64,000 bases of DNA. It comes from Lineus longissimus (lineage: Eukaryota > Nemertea > Pilidiophora > Heteronemertea > Lineidae). Positions 37,201 to 50,080 of this stretch are shown here, piece after piece (the first letter of the stretch is position 1; every line of letters begins with the position of its first letter). A program made the translations under genes and the position numbers. The notes under the pieces are model-generated. The model searched no databases, had not been told where the DNA came from, and was given only the letters and a program-made list of their open reading frames with translations. Where the stretch lies: assembly GCF_910592395.1 (NCBI RefSeq), contig NC_088319.1, forward strand, positions 12,960,001 through 13,024,000. The letters run 5' to 3'.

Positions 37201-38568
37201 TACGTTCAAAACGTGATGCGGTTACCAGGCTAATAAAACTTAAGAAGATTGCAGAAAAATGTCTCTCCTTTCGGAATACCCTAATAAACAAGCAGTGAGT
37301 CATCACTCGAGATAAAAACACGGATAATGTGCGCGTTCTATCCACGATGCTTTTGTATAGAAGGTATGACTAACTATTGTGTAATATTCCTAACAGTGGC
37401 TGAATCATAAGACGTCGTCGTTGTTGTTGTTCGACACAGGTGAAATAGACAAACCGCAGATACAATAAGGTGGGCACAAAAAATGAAAGTTAGAAGATGC
37501 GACTGCAATAACATTTTCTGATGCATTTCTAATGATAAGGTTAAAGAGTATAAACTGCAATGAACTTTTAGACATACTGGGATCTCACACATATAAGACA
37601 GTTTTATGCAACGCTGGTTACAGTGCAATATGGCCCAGTTTCAATCCCAGTGAGAAAACAGGATTGTATTTCTGGATGAATATCATGGCGGCTTTCTAGG
37701 GACTACAGTCCTTCAAATGAGACTTAAAACCTACTTGTATGTTTTCTTGTATCTGATGTCTTATGCCACGGCAAGCAAAATAACCCAACAATGTAACCAA
37801 CTTGAATAGGCACAGTTTGACTCTAAAACTCTGGCCGAAGCCGGAGTCACCAGGCCAATAAACCCAGTTGGCACCTGACCGTAGAGGCATGTAAAATATG
37901 CTCATCCCACCCAGAAGGAGGAATACACCCTGGAAAATCCCACCTCTAAGTGCAGAGCTAACGCTGAAGAAGCAATGATAAAGAATGAGTCCTCAACAGA
38001 GCCAATTGCAACCAAATCAGCAGCTGCAGCACAGAAGACAGAATCCTACTGGATTATCGATTTATAGAATTCCGAGGAAAAAACCCTGCTCCTAATTGGT
38101 TTGTTTTTATCTTGTGCCAGGTGACAGGCAGAAACATGTGTTGGGTAAAAAAATCCCTTAAAGGCCGAGTTCATGAGTTATTTTGTCATTTATAGAATGT
38201 GTTGATGAAAGACTTTGGTGGCTGACATTTAGAAATTCGGATTGAGTGGATCGAGTAACCCCTGGGACAACTGCAAGAGGCCAACTTTGCCAAAATATTA
38301 ATCTGGCCTTGGAAGAAGAATACTCTCTGAAGAATAAGTTCTCAAAATGCAGAAGAAACAGAAGATGAAGAAGAAACAGCTCATAGACACAGACAGGGAA
38401 CGATCAATACATTGTAATGACATTAAAAACAGTGAGAAAATTCAATAATCCTAGGTAAGAGTAAATGCCTCATCAATTTCTTCAAATCAATTAAATTGTC
38501 TACAAATATCATTATCAATGAATGTATACGATTACAATCAATAGCTGTTTACATACCTGTCATATTGC
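34262..38568. other. Region upstream of gene A's visible exons, no exon identified
   Basis: Gene A needs at least one more 5' coding exon ending in C-x2-C-x2, phase 0. I saw none here. The open frames at 34,317-34,839 and 35,351-35,772 lack splice context and look like chance. Confidence 0.4.
36348..36382. repeat. Short hairpin
   Basis: GGCCAGGG pairs with CCCTGGCC, and inside them CTTTT pairs with AAAAG, leaving a two-base loop. It is an isolated imperfect palindrome in AT-rich DNA. Confidence 0.7.
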
Positions 38569-38773
38569 CACCCTGGAGAATCAGCGCCACACTTCTCGAG
38601 GATATTCCTCGGCTTGACGTCGGCAACACATTTCTTGAGGTCGGATTTTCAGACCATGTCATCCCTATTTCCGAGGTAATCGCAAAAACCCACAGGGAAC
38701 ATGGGTGACATTTCAAGGACAGAGCCAAAGTGAGGAGTTTCCTCGAAAAATGTGGTGCTTATTCTCTAGGGTG
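38569..38773. mobile_element. MITE, family copy 1 (42-nt TIRs, perfect 5-bp target duplication)
   Basis: Left end CACCCTGGAGAATCAGCGCC and right end (reverse complement) CACCCTAGAGAATAAGCACC continue as inverted repeats to TCGAGGA..TCCTC. About 35 of 42 positions match. The element is flanked on both sides by ATTGC (38,564-38,568 and 38,774-38,778). A second inner GAGGTCGG/CCGAGGT pair makes the element fold over most of its 205 bases. No frame of its own. Copy 2 is at 54,933-55,345. Confidence 0.88.
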
Positions 38774-40982
38774 ATTGCAGAGTGTTGTCTTGTCAGTAGG
38801 GGGTAAACAATCGTTAATTGATTTGGTAACTACGGGGCAATACCAATAATTCACAACAATCCTTAGCAATAATTATATGATATGACTATTACTAAGCTTT
38901 TCACAAGGAACAGCATCTCTTGTATATTGGCGTTCTAGGAGGGATTACGATGAGGACGCATCAGAAAATGGGGGAAAAAATCATTTCACAAACTGGTGAA
39001 CACTTCTCCACATAAACATGATCAAGAAGCTGTGGATTATACTCTCTTTTTTTTAGAGATCTGAAAAATGTTTGAGTTGACACGGGTTCAACATTGCCTG
39101 CTTAATCAAGTTTTCTCTTTTCTCACAGAGCACAACCTTAAAATGATCAGAAGAATCCAAAAATTTTGAGATCCATTTCATTCCAACGATAATCCTAAAA
39201 TATCCCCAAAGATTTTTTCACCAGTGCTCTCAGATCTTTGTCACACTGTTTTCATAAGCTGACACTGTCCATTTTCAAATTGTTTTGAATATTTTCCCGC
39301 AAACAACACCACGCAATTGCTTAAACATGTTCAAATAATCACAAAATACTGAGGAAAACGTTGGAAAAAGTCGTAATATCTTTTACCAATAATCTGGATG
39401 ATTTTTCTCTCTCTAATATTCAACAATCTTTTCCGAGCTTTTGTTGCACCTCCCTTATCTAGTGGACGGAAGGAAATAAACCAGAATTTTTATCTCCGGA
39501 TCCTGTTGAACAATGGCGATATCAAATCAGCTAGAAATACTGATCAGCGTTTTTAAATCCTGAGAACTAAAAGGAGCTTTTAATACCACAAAACTCAGAA
39601 GAATACCACACAAGCTTAGCAAGGATAATGGCGTTTTCTAATTCTGGTCAAAAAATGTGGTTAAATAAGGTCATTGCTACTTTTAAAGGTTCAAACTATA
39701 GAAAGAAGTAATGGCACTATTTTTGATTAGATAATCCTTGGAGTGTCAAGTGCAAAAGCAATGGTATAAAACCTTGGACCTACTTTCATTTCATACATAG
39801 AAAAATGAAGTGAATATCTTCTATTTCAAAGATATTGATGATAAGGAGATTAAGTAAAAAATGCTAAGCTGGAACACAGTTTACTGTTTCCTTTATATTT
39901 ACTACAATATGTTTTCATTTGAATAAAGCCTTTATCATTTTCCCCGAGCTTTTTTATTTCAAAAATGGCTTTTCAATCTTCTTCCAACCTACACAAAAGG
40001 TGGCTAAATTTTTGAACAAAATACAGCATAACCTTTTTATATTGGACACCCTATGGACCAACAAATACTGCCTATCACAGAGAGATGTCCTGATAACTTA
40101 TAGTCATCCAGAATGAATATGAAAATCGTAGTCTAAAATGAAGAAAGAGAGCGATTAAAATGAAGAGAGGTATCCAATATAATAGGGGTTCCTATATAAA
40201 GGGGTGTGCTGTCTGCATTCGTTGCATTTACAGGTGGCTCAGGAAAATAGAAATACACACATGCCATAGTGCAGTTGTGATGTTTCTAAATTTTACTCAA
40301 ACTTGGTATCAATAGTGGGATTATTGAAATTTATATTCGTTGCGCATTTACAAAACTAAACATTTTCCAATCTTAGTCAAATTCAAGTATGCCTTTAACT
40401 TCTTTAAGGTTATCTAAAACGGACAGTATTGATTCTATGACCAGTCCCCGCCACATTCTGCGAGTCCACTAACCAAAAAAGCCCACTTCTTCAACAATAC
40501 TTAGACATTGCACTGGCTTAAGCCATTATATGAAAGCTTTTTTCTATTTCCGCGATGTTATTTTTTCACCAAAAAGTTGTAAGTGTCAGGCAACCTGCTC
40601 GTTTTTGCCAAACATGACAGAAAAATGTCCGCCTTGTCTACATTCGATGGTAATCCGGCATCGAGGGACCCGAAGGTGAACTCCTGTTCTGCTGAATATG
40701 TTATTTATTTTTTTCACACATTTTTTGATCGCAAGAGATTTAGGTAACATTATACAATAGTTATTCTTTTGAGTGACTGTTTTTCATATACGCTTTTTCT
40801 GAGACAATGATTTAAGTAATACAATATGTATTTGTTCTTTTCTGTTTTATTTGTGCAAAAAAGTGATGTTACACGAGGTAAGGTTCGGTCTTTTTTTGTG
40901 GTGACTTTCCAATTGCTGTTTAACAAACTGCAGATTAGGAATCCATCACTGGACACATCAGGTACATCTTACTAAAATGATA
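38774..40982. other. Non-coding stretch, nothing recognised
   Basis: AT-rich spacer; the frames are short and unsupported. Confidence 0.5.
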
Positions 40983-40983
40983 A

Positions 40984-41048
40984 GGTAAATGGGGAAAGAT
41001 TGTCCTTTCATTGTGTGATTTGCTAATCTTTCCCCCATTTTTTTTACC
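40984..41048. repeat. Imperfect hairpin with 18-nt arms
   Basis: GGTAAATGGGGAAAGATT pairs with AATCTTTCCCCCATTT..ACC across a 23-nt loop, with an extra C and a short T bulge in the right arm. This is short for a microRNA precursor. Confidence 0.6.
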
Positions 41049-43002
41049 AAGCAACACTTTTCCAAACTGGGCACATCGACTTGAAAACTCAATTAATTAA
41101 TTAATGAGGTAAACTGCAGGCAATTCCGTTCAGCATTTAGCCATGACACGTCTTTCATCATGACGTGAATTGCATTTCGGTGAAAAGTGCAACTTTAGAA
41201 ATTTTCTCAATCCCACCCTTAATGGAATAATATTACTGCATCATGCAGCAGTTTGATACGATACCATTTTTTGATTTTTGATTATTTTCACGTTGCCGCT
41301 AAAATGGGAAATGATACGCCATTATAGGAATATGATACTCCAGCAAAACTCTGACACCTTGTTACCCGCGGGATTTTAAACATGAGCGCGGCGCTGTGGT
41401 AGCGCGATCGCAGGCAGCATTTTATTGCGTACTGCATGCAACCTTATGCGGTTTTATGCGGCATCAAGTAAAGCAATTGTTCAGATTTAAAAACTTTAGT
41501 GCAGGAAAGTTCTCTCAAATTATCGAGATAACACACAATGCTGAACAGATTTTTCAAGAGCAGATGCCAAAAACATCCGTAATAGGATTTTGGCAAATTC
41601 AATGAACTGGCTTGTTCTCTAACCAACTAAAAGTTAACCCTTTAGTCAATTAGTAATTGAATGTGGTAGAGAAATGAATTTATATGTTTAAGCTCATATT
41701 CTAAAAAATTGATATCGTGGCCACTTCTTCCTGCCAAAACACCATCTCGGGCATAAGTATGGCCTAACTGAACTTCTAGTTTTTTCTCCTAACACACTTT
41801 TTGGAAGAACTACAAAATAGCATTGGGCCGGAGGCAAAGTCTAGTGAATCTAAAAGTAAATATTGTGTGGTCTCACTCAACCACTCTAACCTTTCTCAAG
41901 TTAACAATTCCCTGTACATGCTGTAGGAGATATCTTGGACAAAAATGAAAACTATACAACAGCATATTGCATGGTACGTAAACTCGATAAAAAGTTATTT
42001 TCGTGCACTTGCCTAAAGAGTAACTTTCTTCTTCTTGCAGAAACTTTGAAAGAATCTCCTGATTTCTTACAGCATATACGAGAAAACTTTCGCATAATAC
42101 CTTCTCCAATCTTTTCTACAACCAGCGTAAAGAAGACAGAAGTTCTTCCCAAAAGACCTCAATGATGAGGAAAACAGCATCACTTTGATGCCCGGTCCGG
42201 CAGAAAAAATACAAAATTCTTTGATTTTGCAGAAATCTTACAACTGTTGTTTTCATATATCCCTGGAAGGACGCACGTTTGACGCGGTTTGCGCAAAGCG
42301 TTTTCCCGAATCGGTTTCATCTTTGTAACATCTGTTTTTGAAAACACACGATTTATTTCCTGATGTTGAAAAAAAGTGCATGCTTTGATGATCGGCAGGA
42401 GAATCTTTCGATGATCTAAGATGAGACTGACAGACGATGAAAGAAAGGACTAATTAATGCTAGGCGATTGAAAACAATGAACAGACGCTCCGCGGGAAAT
42501 CACAGAGCTTGAAATGCAATAATCGTTTTTACCTTGTAGAGCCTCAGATTTGCTCGAAGGGCAGTCAGAGATATTTTGACCACATTTCTTGGCATGATGC
42601 TTTACTCATGTTTTGTCCACGTTTTGGACAAAAGATGTGAAAAGATCTCTATCTGTTTGAAATCGAAGTCGACTGTCAACAATTTCTCTCCGACCATGAG
42701 TTACTTTTTCAAGGTTTTCCCTTGATGGTATTATTTAGCGTTGGTAGCCTTAGGCTAGCAGAACCAAAGATTTTAAAAGGAAGAAAATACAGGGAAAACG
42801 AACAATCCACTTTACTCAGAAAACAAGTTCCGAGGGCCTAATAAGAGCCATTATACTGGACCCATCGACTGACACCACCACCCGAGGCCATTATGGTCTG
42901 CCTCGTTTATGAACTTTTTCAAATTTTACTTTCACATGAAACTTTCTTGAGAAAACTTTCGTGAGTCACAAACATTTATGGAGACACAACTTAAAAATGC
43001 AA
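41049..43002. other. Non-coding stretch, nothing recognised
   Basis: A CpG-richer patch lies at about 41,365-41,465. The frame at 41,935-42,165 follows TTCTTCTTGCAG at 42,029-42,040, but I could not support it as an exon. Confidence 0.4.
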
Positions 43003-43347
43003 GGGAGAGGGAACTTCTTCACCCTAGGGCATGTGGTATAGACACCCCACCACTTCTTTTTGGTACAATCTGTATAGAAGACGCAAATCGAAAATGACAT
43101 TTTTGTTGAACAATAGAAAGAGACAACGTGCAAAGATGCAAAAATTACAGGCACTTTAAAAATGTGGTAGAAGGAAATTTTTGGGCCTGGCATTTCCTGG
43201 GGCAAATGCTATGGACACCTTGCAGCTCCTCCTTGGAAAGGTCGTACTTTATGGAGGATGCCAATGACGAAAGAACATTTCTGTTGAACGACAGGAAGAG
43301 GAAACGTGCGAGGATGCAAAAATCACAGGCATTTGAAAAATGTTAGA
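43003..43347 (+). repeat. Tandem duplication, about 180-bp unit, 2 copies
   Basis: ACATTTTTGTTGAACAATAG..AACGTGCAAAGATGCAAAAA recurs about 180 bases later as ACATTTCTGTTGAACGACAG..AACGTGCGAGGATGCAAAAA. TAGACACC..CTTCTTTTTGG also returns as TGGACACC..CTCCTCCTTGG. The first copy's reading frame is broken, so coding is unlikely. Confidence 0.82.
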
Positions 43348-44270
43348 GACAGCTGCAGTCAGGGTAAATGACTGCTTGACCCAAGAAAAATGCAATTGCG
43401 AAAGTACCACAACAACATTTTCCAAACCATGTGCACTGACCGTTCATATTTACTTCACATGATGCCCTATTGACATATTGCACTCCAAGGTGCACTACTT
43501 TCATAGAAAACATAACAGGTTGTCGTCAATGCCTTTTTATATGGAAATGATATCGAGAGATGCCATCACACACTCACAGTAAAACCTTAACTGTACTGTT
43601 CATGACACATTTTCCTGCACACAGACGTGCAGAAAATATCACCAGATACCGACAAAGTAAATTAGGCGCACATACGCTAATTTAATTATTCGCTGAGATA
43701 CGGCCAGATGCTGTTCTGACTTTTTTGCGGAGTTGCACATGTTTCTGATGTCGGAATAACTTGCCTGGGTGAGCAGAGAAGGGTTTGAATCCATTTCCCT
43801 GGTACAGACATGTTTGACAGCATGAGGCAATTGAAGGAGACTGGCATCTAGCTCTCTAGATGATGTAATAGACTGGAGTAAGAAAATTCGGAAGGACCCA
43901 GTGTTCAGCTTTCTAACTCAATTACAAAGTTCATTTTTTGTAGGTAGAGCTTTAAGTTAAATGATTAAATTAGAAACACTGCTTTTTGTGTAAAAAATAG
44001 CCTGATGATGACAACTCACAAAGGTATTAAGTACAACTTTTGAGATAACACGCATGATCCACACCATCAATGATAGCAATTTACCCCCGAAGCCGGAAAG
44101 GACACAAAAACCTTGCTAAAAATGACATTTTTTTGCCCTTGGTGCAAAAATAGCTCACGCTAACCAGGTATCATTCCCATACCCTGAAGGTACACTAGTA
44201 TCAGATTTAGCTATGTAAATGCAAATTATCTAGTCGCGTAATGCTACAAAACTGCTCCAAAGTCATCAAG
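43348..44270. other. Non-coding stretch, nothing recognised
   Basis: AT-rich spacer without a supported frame. Confidence 0.5.
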
Positions 44271-44665
44271 CCATAATTACTTGTGACGTTGCTGACCACT
44301 AATGACCCAGCCAAGGTCGTTTGTTTGGTCATCGGACCCCAACTGAGACCAACGTTTGAGGGTATTATTAATTTTCCATCTCCGCGGCCCTCGGAGAACA
44401 TCCTGGCCATTACCGCGTCATCATCCGCACAGACGTGGGGTAATAATCGTGCGGACACAAACACCATCACGGCAAGATGTCGGGGCAATTAGAGAACTGT
44501 CCGTGATGTTAGGATATCGCACCTGGCCCTTTGGAGGGTATAAGCCGTTCAGAAATGCTCGGGAATGTGCCGCAGTTTGCAGCTTTTATTTTACTCACGC
44601 AACGTATGTGCATTATAGCCATCAAGGGTGTAGGCTGGCTCATGAGTGCCCTTAGTTAAGGGGGT
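44271..44665. promoter_or_regulatory. GC-richer island of complex sequence: candidate conserved element or upstream promoter
   Basis: About 400 bases with visibly higher GC and CpG content than either side, no repeats, and unremarkable open frames on both strands. It holds GGGTATAAG (44,537-44,545), CAATTAG, TAATAATCG and TTTGTTTGG words that suit homeodomain or forkhead factors. It lies 10 kb upstream of gene A's visible exons. It could be an enhancer, an alternative promoter or an unrecognised exon. Confidence 0.3.
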
Positions 44666-44898
44666 TAAGTAAAATGCTTTTCTTACCATTATATGATTGT
44701 AAGAACTTCAAAAAATCAGTCACACATGTAGGATACTAAATCTTCTTATTGTAACGTCAACTACATGAAGGCCATATGATGTGACATTAGAATGACGATG
44801 TTCTTTTTAATTGAAATTTGATCCTGAGGGAATGCTCATGAGTTTATCAAACTTTTTCAGAAAAAAAGTTCTCTAAGTTGAAGAGAAGAAAGATTCGG

Positions 44899-45060
44899 AT
44901 GCACCTTACACCGAGTCCAAACCACACTCCCCAGGTTGGCTGGAAGAGGATTCAAATGCACCCAACACTGAGTCCTAACCACACTCCCCAGGTTGGCTAG
45001 AAGAGGGATTCAAATACACCCAACACCGAGTCCTAACAACACTCCCCAACTGGGCTAAAA
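44899..45060 (+). repeat. About 57-bp tandem repeat, 3 copies
   Basis: ACACTCCCCAGGTTGGCT, AGAAGAG.ATTCAAAT.CACC and CAACACCGAGTCCTAAC recur in order three times, with the last copy diverged. Confidence 0.88.
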
Positions 45061-48000
45061 TCAAACATCACAATTCACCACGTGACCCAGGGGTAGAACC
45101 TGGAGATCAAGAAAGAGGGGGCGCCTCACCAGACAGGCAAGGATACCTGAACAGTGAGTTGTCACCCAAACAAGCTATTTTGCCTGGACCCCGCTAATTC
45201 CACTACCACCTAGCCGGGGTCCTTACTATAACAACACGTGACTCACTGTACAGAATGATGATGCAATAAACACATCATGTACGTATTATAACCGATCAAA
45301 CGAATATCGATTGGGACTTTAACGCCTGTAATAACAGAACGATGGTGATATTTTTTAGCACAAGACCGCCACTTTTAACCTACCAGAAAAATATCACTTT
45401 TACATTGCACAAACATTTCAAACATAATTCGAATCATTTCATGGATATTTTGCGATAAAAAATTTACGATTGTATTTCAGTGTCACCATACGTTGTTTTT
45501 CATAAAACTCAAAGTAGCTCTCTGCGATTTTTATAAATAGAATATCATTTCACGATTTTCTGTTCATGTATGGTATAATATTTCTGACGCTAATACCTCC
45601 ATTTGTTTTTGCGACAACAAACAAAATCACGTCCCGAGGTAAAGGGAACAGGCTCGAACACAATCCTGATTTTTTTCTTCCATTTCTGGAGTCTTAAAAC
45701 ATATTTCTGTGACTTTTGATATACGTTAAATAAAAATAACTTCAAATACTTAAATCAACAAATCCCTTGATATGCCTCCCCCAACATATAACATTGCATA
45801 GGTGGGGATATTTTTCAATATACAAGGCAAGTGTTTAGTTATACCACACAACAATACCTGCATAATGCTCCAACAATAATGATATTGCCACTGGCCGACT
45901 TCTCAAAAAACTGACGAACTTTCTCAAAAAAACAACGGGAAAAGCTTGTTGTCATGGCGACGTATCCATATAAACAGATGTTGTATAATCATAAGGAAAG
46001 CATGTATCCATGTAAAGAGTTGGTCTCCAAGTCAACATAAGCTAACCCATTCTGATTTCCGTGCCGGGAGTCTGACTCTTGCAACAACGGCAAGTTGGAC
46101 CATCAGCTGAATGTGGGGACACATATTTTCTTGGCTGGCTAAGGTACAAGCTCAACTGGGCTATTCACATGCTCCTTCCATTGTGTGTTACAGGAGTGAT
46201 TACAGAGTCAGAGTAGCCTGTTTGTTGAATTTCATGATCCTGCAGGATCAGCATTCACACACTACCTATCAAAGAATAAAACGAACAAGCATATGAATAT
46301 TAATATTTTTATTGCATACATCCAACAATTTGTCGACAGACAACCTACCAATTAAAAAACTGTCAAATTTATGCCACTGTTTCACATTTACACATAACAG
46401 TTAACCCATTCCTCCTGAAAGCCACCTAATTGAACATTAGTTTTGTTTCAATTATGATTTACACCGAGATTTTTTCCAATATTTGCAAAATGCAAAAGGA
46501 TCTTCAAATTGTCGTACTGGATCTGGACGTCGTGATTTTTCAACCGGCGATGAAAACCTGTGAATTTCCAACGTTTTACGCAGATTGCCGAAATGAGCTG
46601 TGCTCATGGTCGCTCTAACGCCATTTCATGACGATGAAACATTTATGAAAATAAGGCATCAACCTGACTGGTGCATTTCAGAAAGACACCCACCAGATCA
46701 TTTATATATATATATATATCTTATATTATGCATATAGAAATAAAATATTAATAAGCATTTTGCGACTTCTGAAACTTTTGTTTTTACCCATATCAGCAGA
46801 GAGTGCACTGATGCATTGATTATATGTGCACAATTCAGTCAGCCACCGCCCTTTTTATGATATTATGTGCTACCCTTCCTCCTAATTTGAAACCCATCCT
46901 GATTGCTTGAATTTTTATAAGTGCGCAATATTATTAGACACCTTCCTCGCGAAGATACTTCAATCTTTTAGCTTGTGCGAGATTTTACAATAAGTTTTCT
47001 CCAAATAGTTTTAGCTCCAATTTTTCAACACCAAGGAAATTTCTCAACTCCAAAAATTTCACCGAATATTATACCCTATCTTTGTACATGTATAGTGTGA
47101 ATGTAAAAATGTTGGCATTAAATGCCGTACAAATTTGAAAATAAAGAATAGTTCTTGTCTCCTTCGAAACCAAATAGATTATCCTCAATCAGCAATCTGC
47201 GCAAGAACGGGGTATTGTCTCTAGTCTCGATTCTCGGTGCGATATTTGCGAGTAATTCATGAAAAATAGTGCACCTTTGATATTACACTTTACAAGTGTT
47301 GACAAAGAAGATAAATTCTCACCCTGTTTTCACATTTAAAAAAACTTTAACAAGTTTAAAGACATGGTTCATTTCTGTACATTGTTTACAGATGCCCTGT
47401 AGGTAATGGCTATTGTGCAGAGCACAATGAAAATTGGCTTGAGAAGTGTTTCTTTATAGTCTACACAACAGTTTTGTTGAAATTCATATTCAATGTGCAT
47501 GTATTTACAAAATGCTTAACTGGAAAATCCCAAATCAAAAAGTTCCAGTTCCAATTTTATATTTTGAAGAACACGTCTAACCTTTATGTCAAAACAACTT
47601 TTCCTTAACTTTTCATCTGAATTTCAGAAAATATCACACAAATTTATTAACAATCTTGACAAGCATTTAGAATGCCATTTTTCCAGGTTTTCAAGGCCGG
47701 TTGTTTTAGGTATAGATTGACATAACCCTCATATGTCAAATGGAAGCATTATTCATTTTTCGAATTTTTTGAGATGTCGTTTTTTCTCCCTCCGGATAGA
47801 ATGAGCTAATTTACTGTACGGACGCCTCACTCATATATAGACTCGATTATCGTGAAACAAGACGTTATCTACTTAATATTACCACGTACAACACCTGCGT
47901 AGAGTTCAGAGAAAAATAATCCGCCGATATTCAAAAACTTTCTGCGATCAGAAAAGTATGTTTGGTGCGAGGCCGAGTAATACATACCAGGATTACACGT

Positions 48001-48301
48001 AGTAGTAGAAACATAAACTTGTCGGGGAGCCGGCAGAATCTAGACAAATACACACCAAATTACACTTGGTCGGCTGCCCAGTTCAGTTAGGAAGAAAACG
48101 TGGGTACCCCTTCATCCCACAAATATTAGGTTAAAGGGTAAGTATGAATACACGAGAAGCTTGCAACGTTATAATCGACTTTTCGGAAGAAAGTGGTATT
48201 CAAAATGCTTTTGATCGCCATCTGTACATTAGCATTTTGAAAGTTTCATTACATACTGAGCTATGTGCAAAAGTGCCAACATAATATAGTTCACCAAATT
48301 A
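45061..48301. other. Gene-free spacer
   Basis: AGGGGGCGCC at 45,116-45,125 is a weaker CTCF-like word. A (TA)n tract lies at 46,703-46,719. No supported gene. Confidence 0.5.
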
Positions 48302-48337
48302 CCGCTAGGTGGCGCAATTGTTGCCACTAGGTGGCAT
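48302..48337 (+). promoter_or_regulatory. Two tandem CTCF-like motifs, 22 bases apart
   Basis: CCGCTAGGTGGCGC at 48,302-48,315 and GCCACTAGGTGGCAT at 48,323-48,337, same orientation. The first matches the broad animal CTCF core (CCGC-N-AGG-N-GGC) almost base for base. This is the best single insulator candidate in the window. Confidence 0.55.
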
Positions 48338-49837
48338 TATAATGATTTACACTTTTATCTTACAGTAACAAGTTTAAGTTTAAGACCAAAAAGTGCAGAG
48401 GCAAATTTGAGCTTCTTCAAAAATTAAAACGAAACCACATCAAACGATGGTTTCATTTCAATGTTTTATGAACCAAAATGACTTTCACAAAACACAGCAC
48501 ATTTTAATTTTTTTCTGACTTTCTTGAATCTGCTCAAATCATGCTCCGACCTCACATAACAAAATGGTGGGAGAGACATGAGAAATGACACACAATGACA
48601 ACTATAAAGTAAACATTTTACTAGAATGTCTGCCATCTTGAAAATGGCTTATCGGCCCCCTTGAAAATGGCAACTCTCAGAACTCAAAAGGCATGCAAGA
48701 GAAAGAAAGACTGTGAAAAACTAGGCAGCAATGCACACAAAACACAACTTAGTGCAAAAATAAACTAGAAGCGAACAGAGATTGTTTACTCAGGTTTAGC
48801 TACAGTGCAAGATGCATGACACGCACATTCCAAAACTAGTTAGTCAAAGAAATTAAAGCATCATATCCTAACGATAATTTTCCAGTCATTGTTGGATTCT
48901 GACATCTCTAAAGTTGGTTCGTAGATTTGACTTTAAACCTTGGTCTAACATATCCGAGACAGAAACTAAACAAACTGAATTTTGAAAGTTTCAAAAATTG
49001 GAAGATACCAGCAACCACTTTTCAATTTTCCCCAGCCGAATGAACAATTAAATGTTTTCTTTCAAACATCAAGCGGAAGAGGGAACATCTTGGAAAATTT
49101 TTTGGATAACTCAATTTCAAATAAAAATTGTTTGATTTCGGGAGTGCGTCTTGTTATCTTTTTCAAAAGATGGCAGGAAAATTCCTCTGCAATTAAATCC
49201 CCTCAAATGCCAGTTGATTACGCTAATTAAAAGATCAAAATGACTCATCCTCTGTTGGGAGTATCTTCCGTTTCAAACAGAATAAGGATTTTGGAAAATG
49301 TTAGTTTACGAAAGCAAGAATTAGTAGTTCTCAGATAGTACGAAAAAACACAAAACGTCTTGGAAGCGGCCAGGTTAAAAATACAAATAAAATCTTTCAC
49401 CGGCCAAATGTTGACCAAAGTCTTTTGCCATGAGGAATGTGTTTAATGCCTGCATTGTATGCAAAAAATGGACGCGCCGAATTAAAATCAAAACAAGCAC
49501 AAGTTTTCTCGTCAAGAGAAATTTACTTCGGTGAGACTGGATGGGACCAAACTCCAACCCTGCATATGGGCTGCTTTCATTCCTTTTCAGTTGAACTTCT
49601 CACGAAAAGAGTAATTCGAAAAACCTTACACAGGTGGGTCATGTTCTGTTACCTAAATGACAATTTTAACTGATGAACTAATGGGAAAATTTAAGTTCGC
49701 TTAGGTAAAACTTCATTACTTTTAACTAATTATTTGGAATGTGCCTGAAATGCTTTTTAACCGACTGCTCCTTGATCAGTTTACCATTCATATGGACTAG
49801 AGTATAATATGACATACAGGGGTACTTCAAATGTAGC
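48338..49837. other. Non-coding stretch, nothing recognised
   Basis: AT-rich spacer with unsupported short frames. Confidence 0.5.
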
Positions 49838-50080
49838 AATGGTGACCATGACCTTTACGTGATTATGGTGACCTTCACCTTTCAAGAATTATGCTAACTT
49901 TGACCTTTACATGATTATGGTGACCTTTACCTCTCTGGTAATTGTGGCGACCTTAATCTTTCAGGTGCTTGTAATTATGGTGATCTTCACCTTTCAGGAA
50001 ACTGAGGAACATTTCACCTTTCAGGTGATTATGGTGACCTTCACCTTTCAAGAAACTGTGACCTTCACCTCTCTGGTTGT
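49838..50080 (+). repeat. Degenerate minisatellite of TGGTGACCTTCACCTTTCA units
   Basis: GGTGACC(A/T)T(C/G)ACCTTT is followed by CAGGTGATTATGG- or CAAGAATTATGC-like parts, about eight units of variable length. The longest frame through it is a by-product of the repeat. Confidence 0.82.

Noticed and set aside
44207-44655. Coding exon in the GC-richer island
   Set aside because: Frames on both strands are open merely because GC is higher; no splice sites or recognisable domain decided for either.
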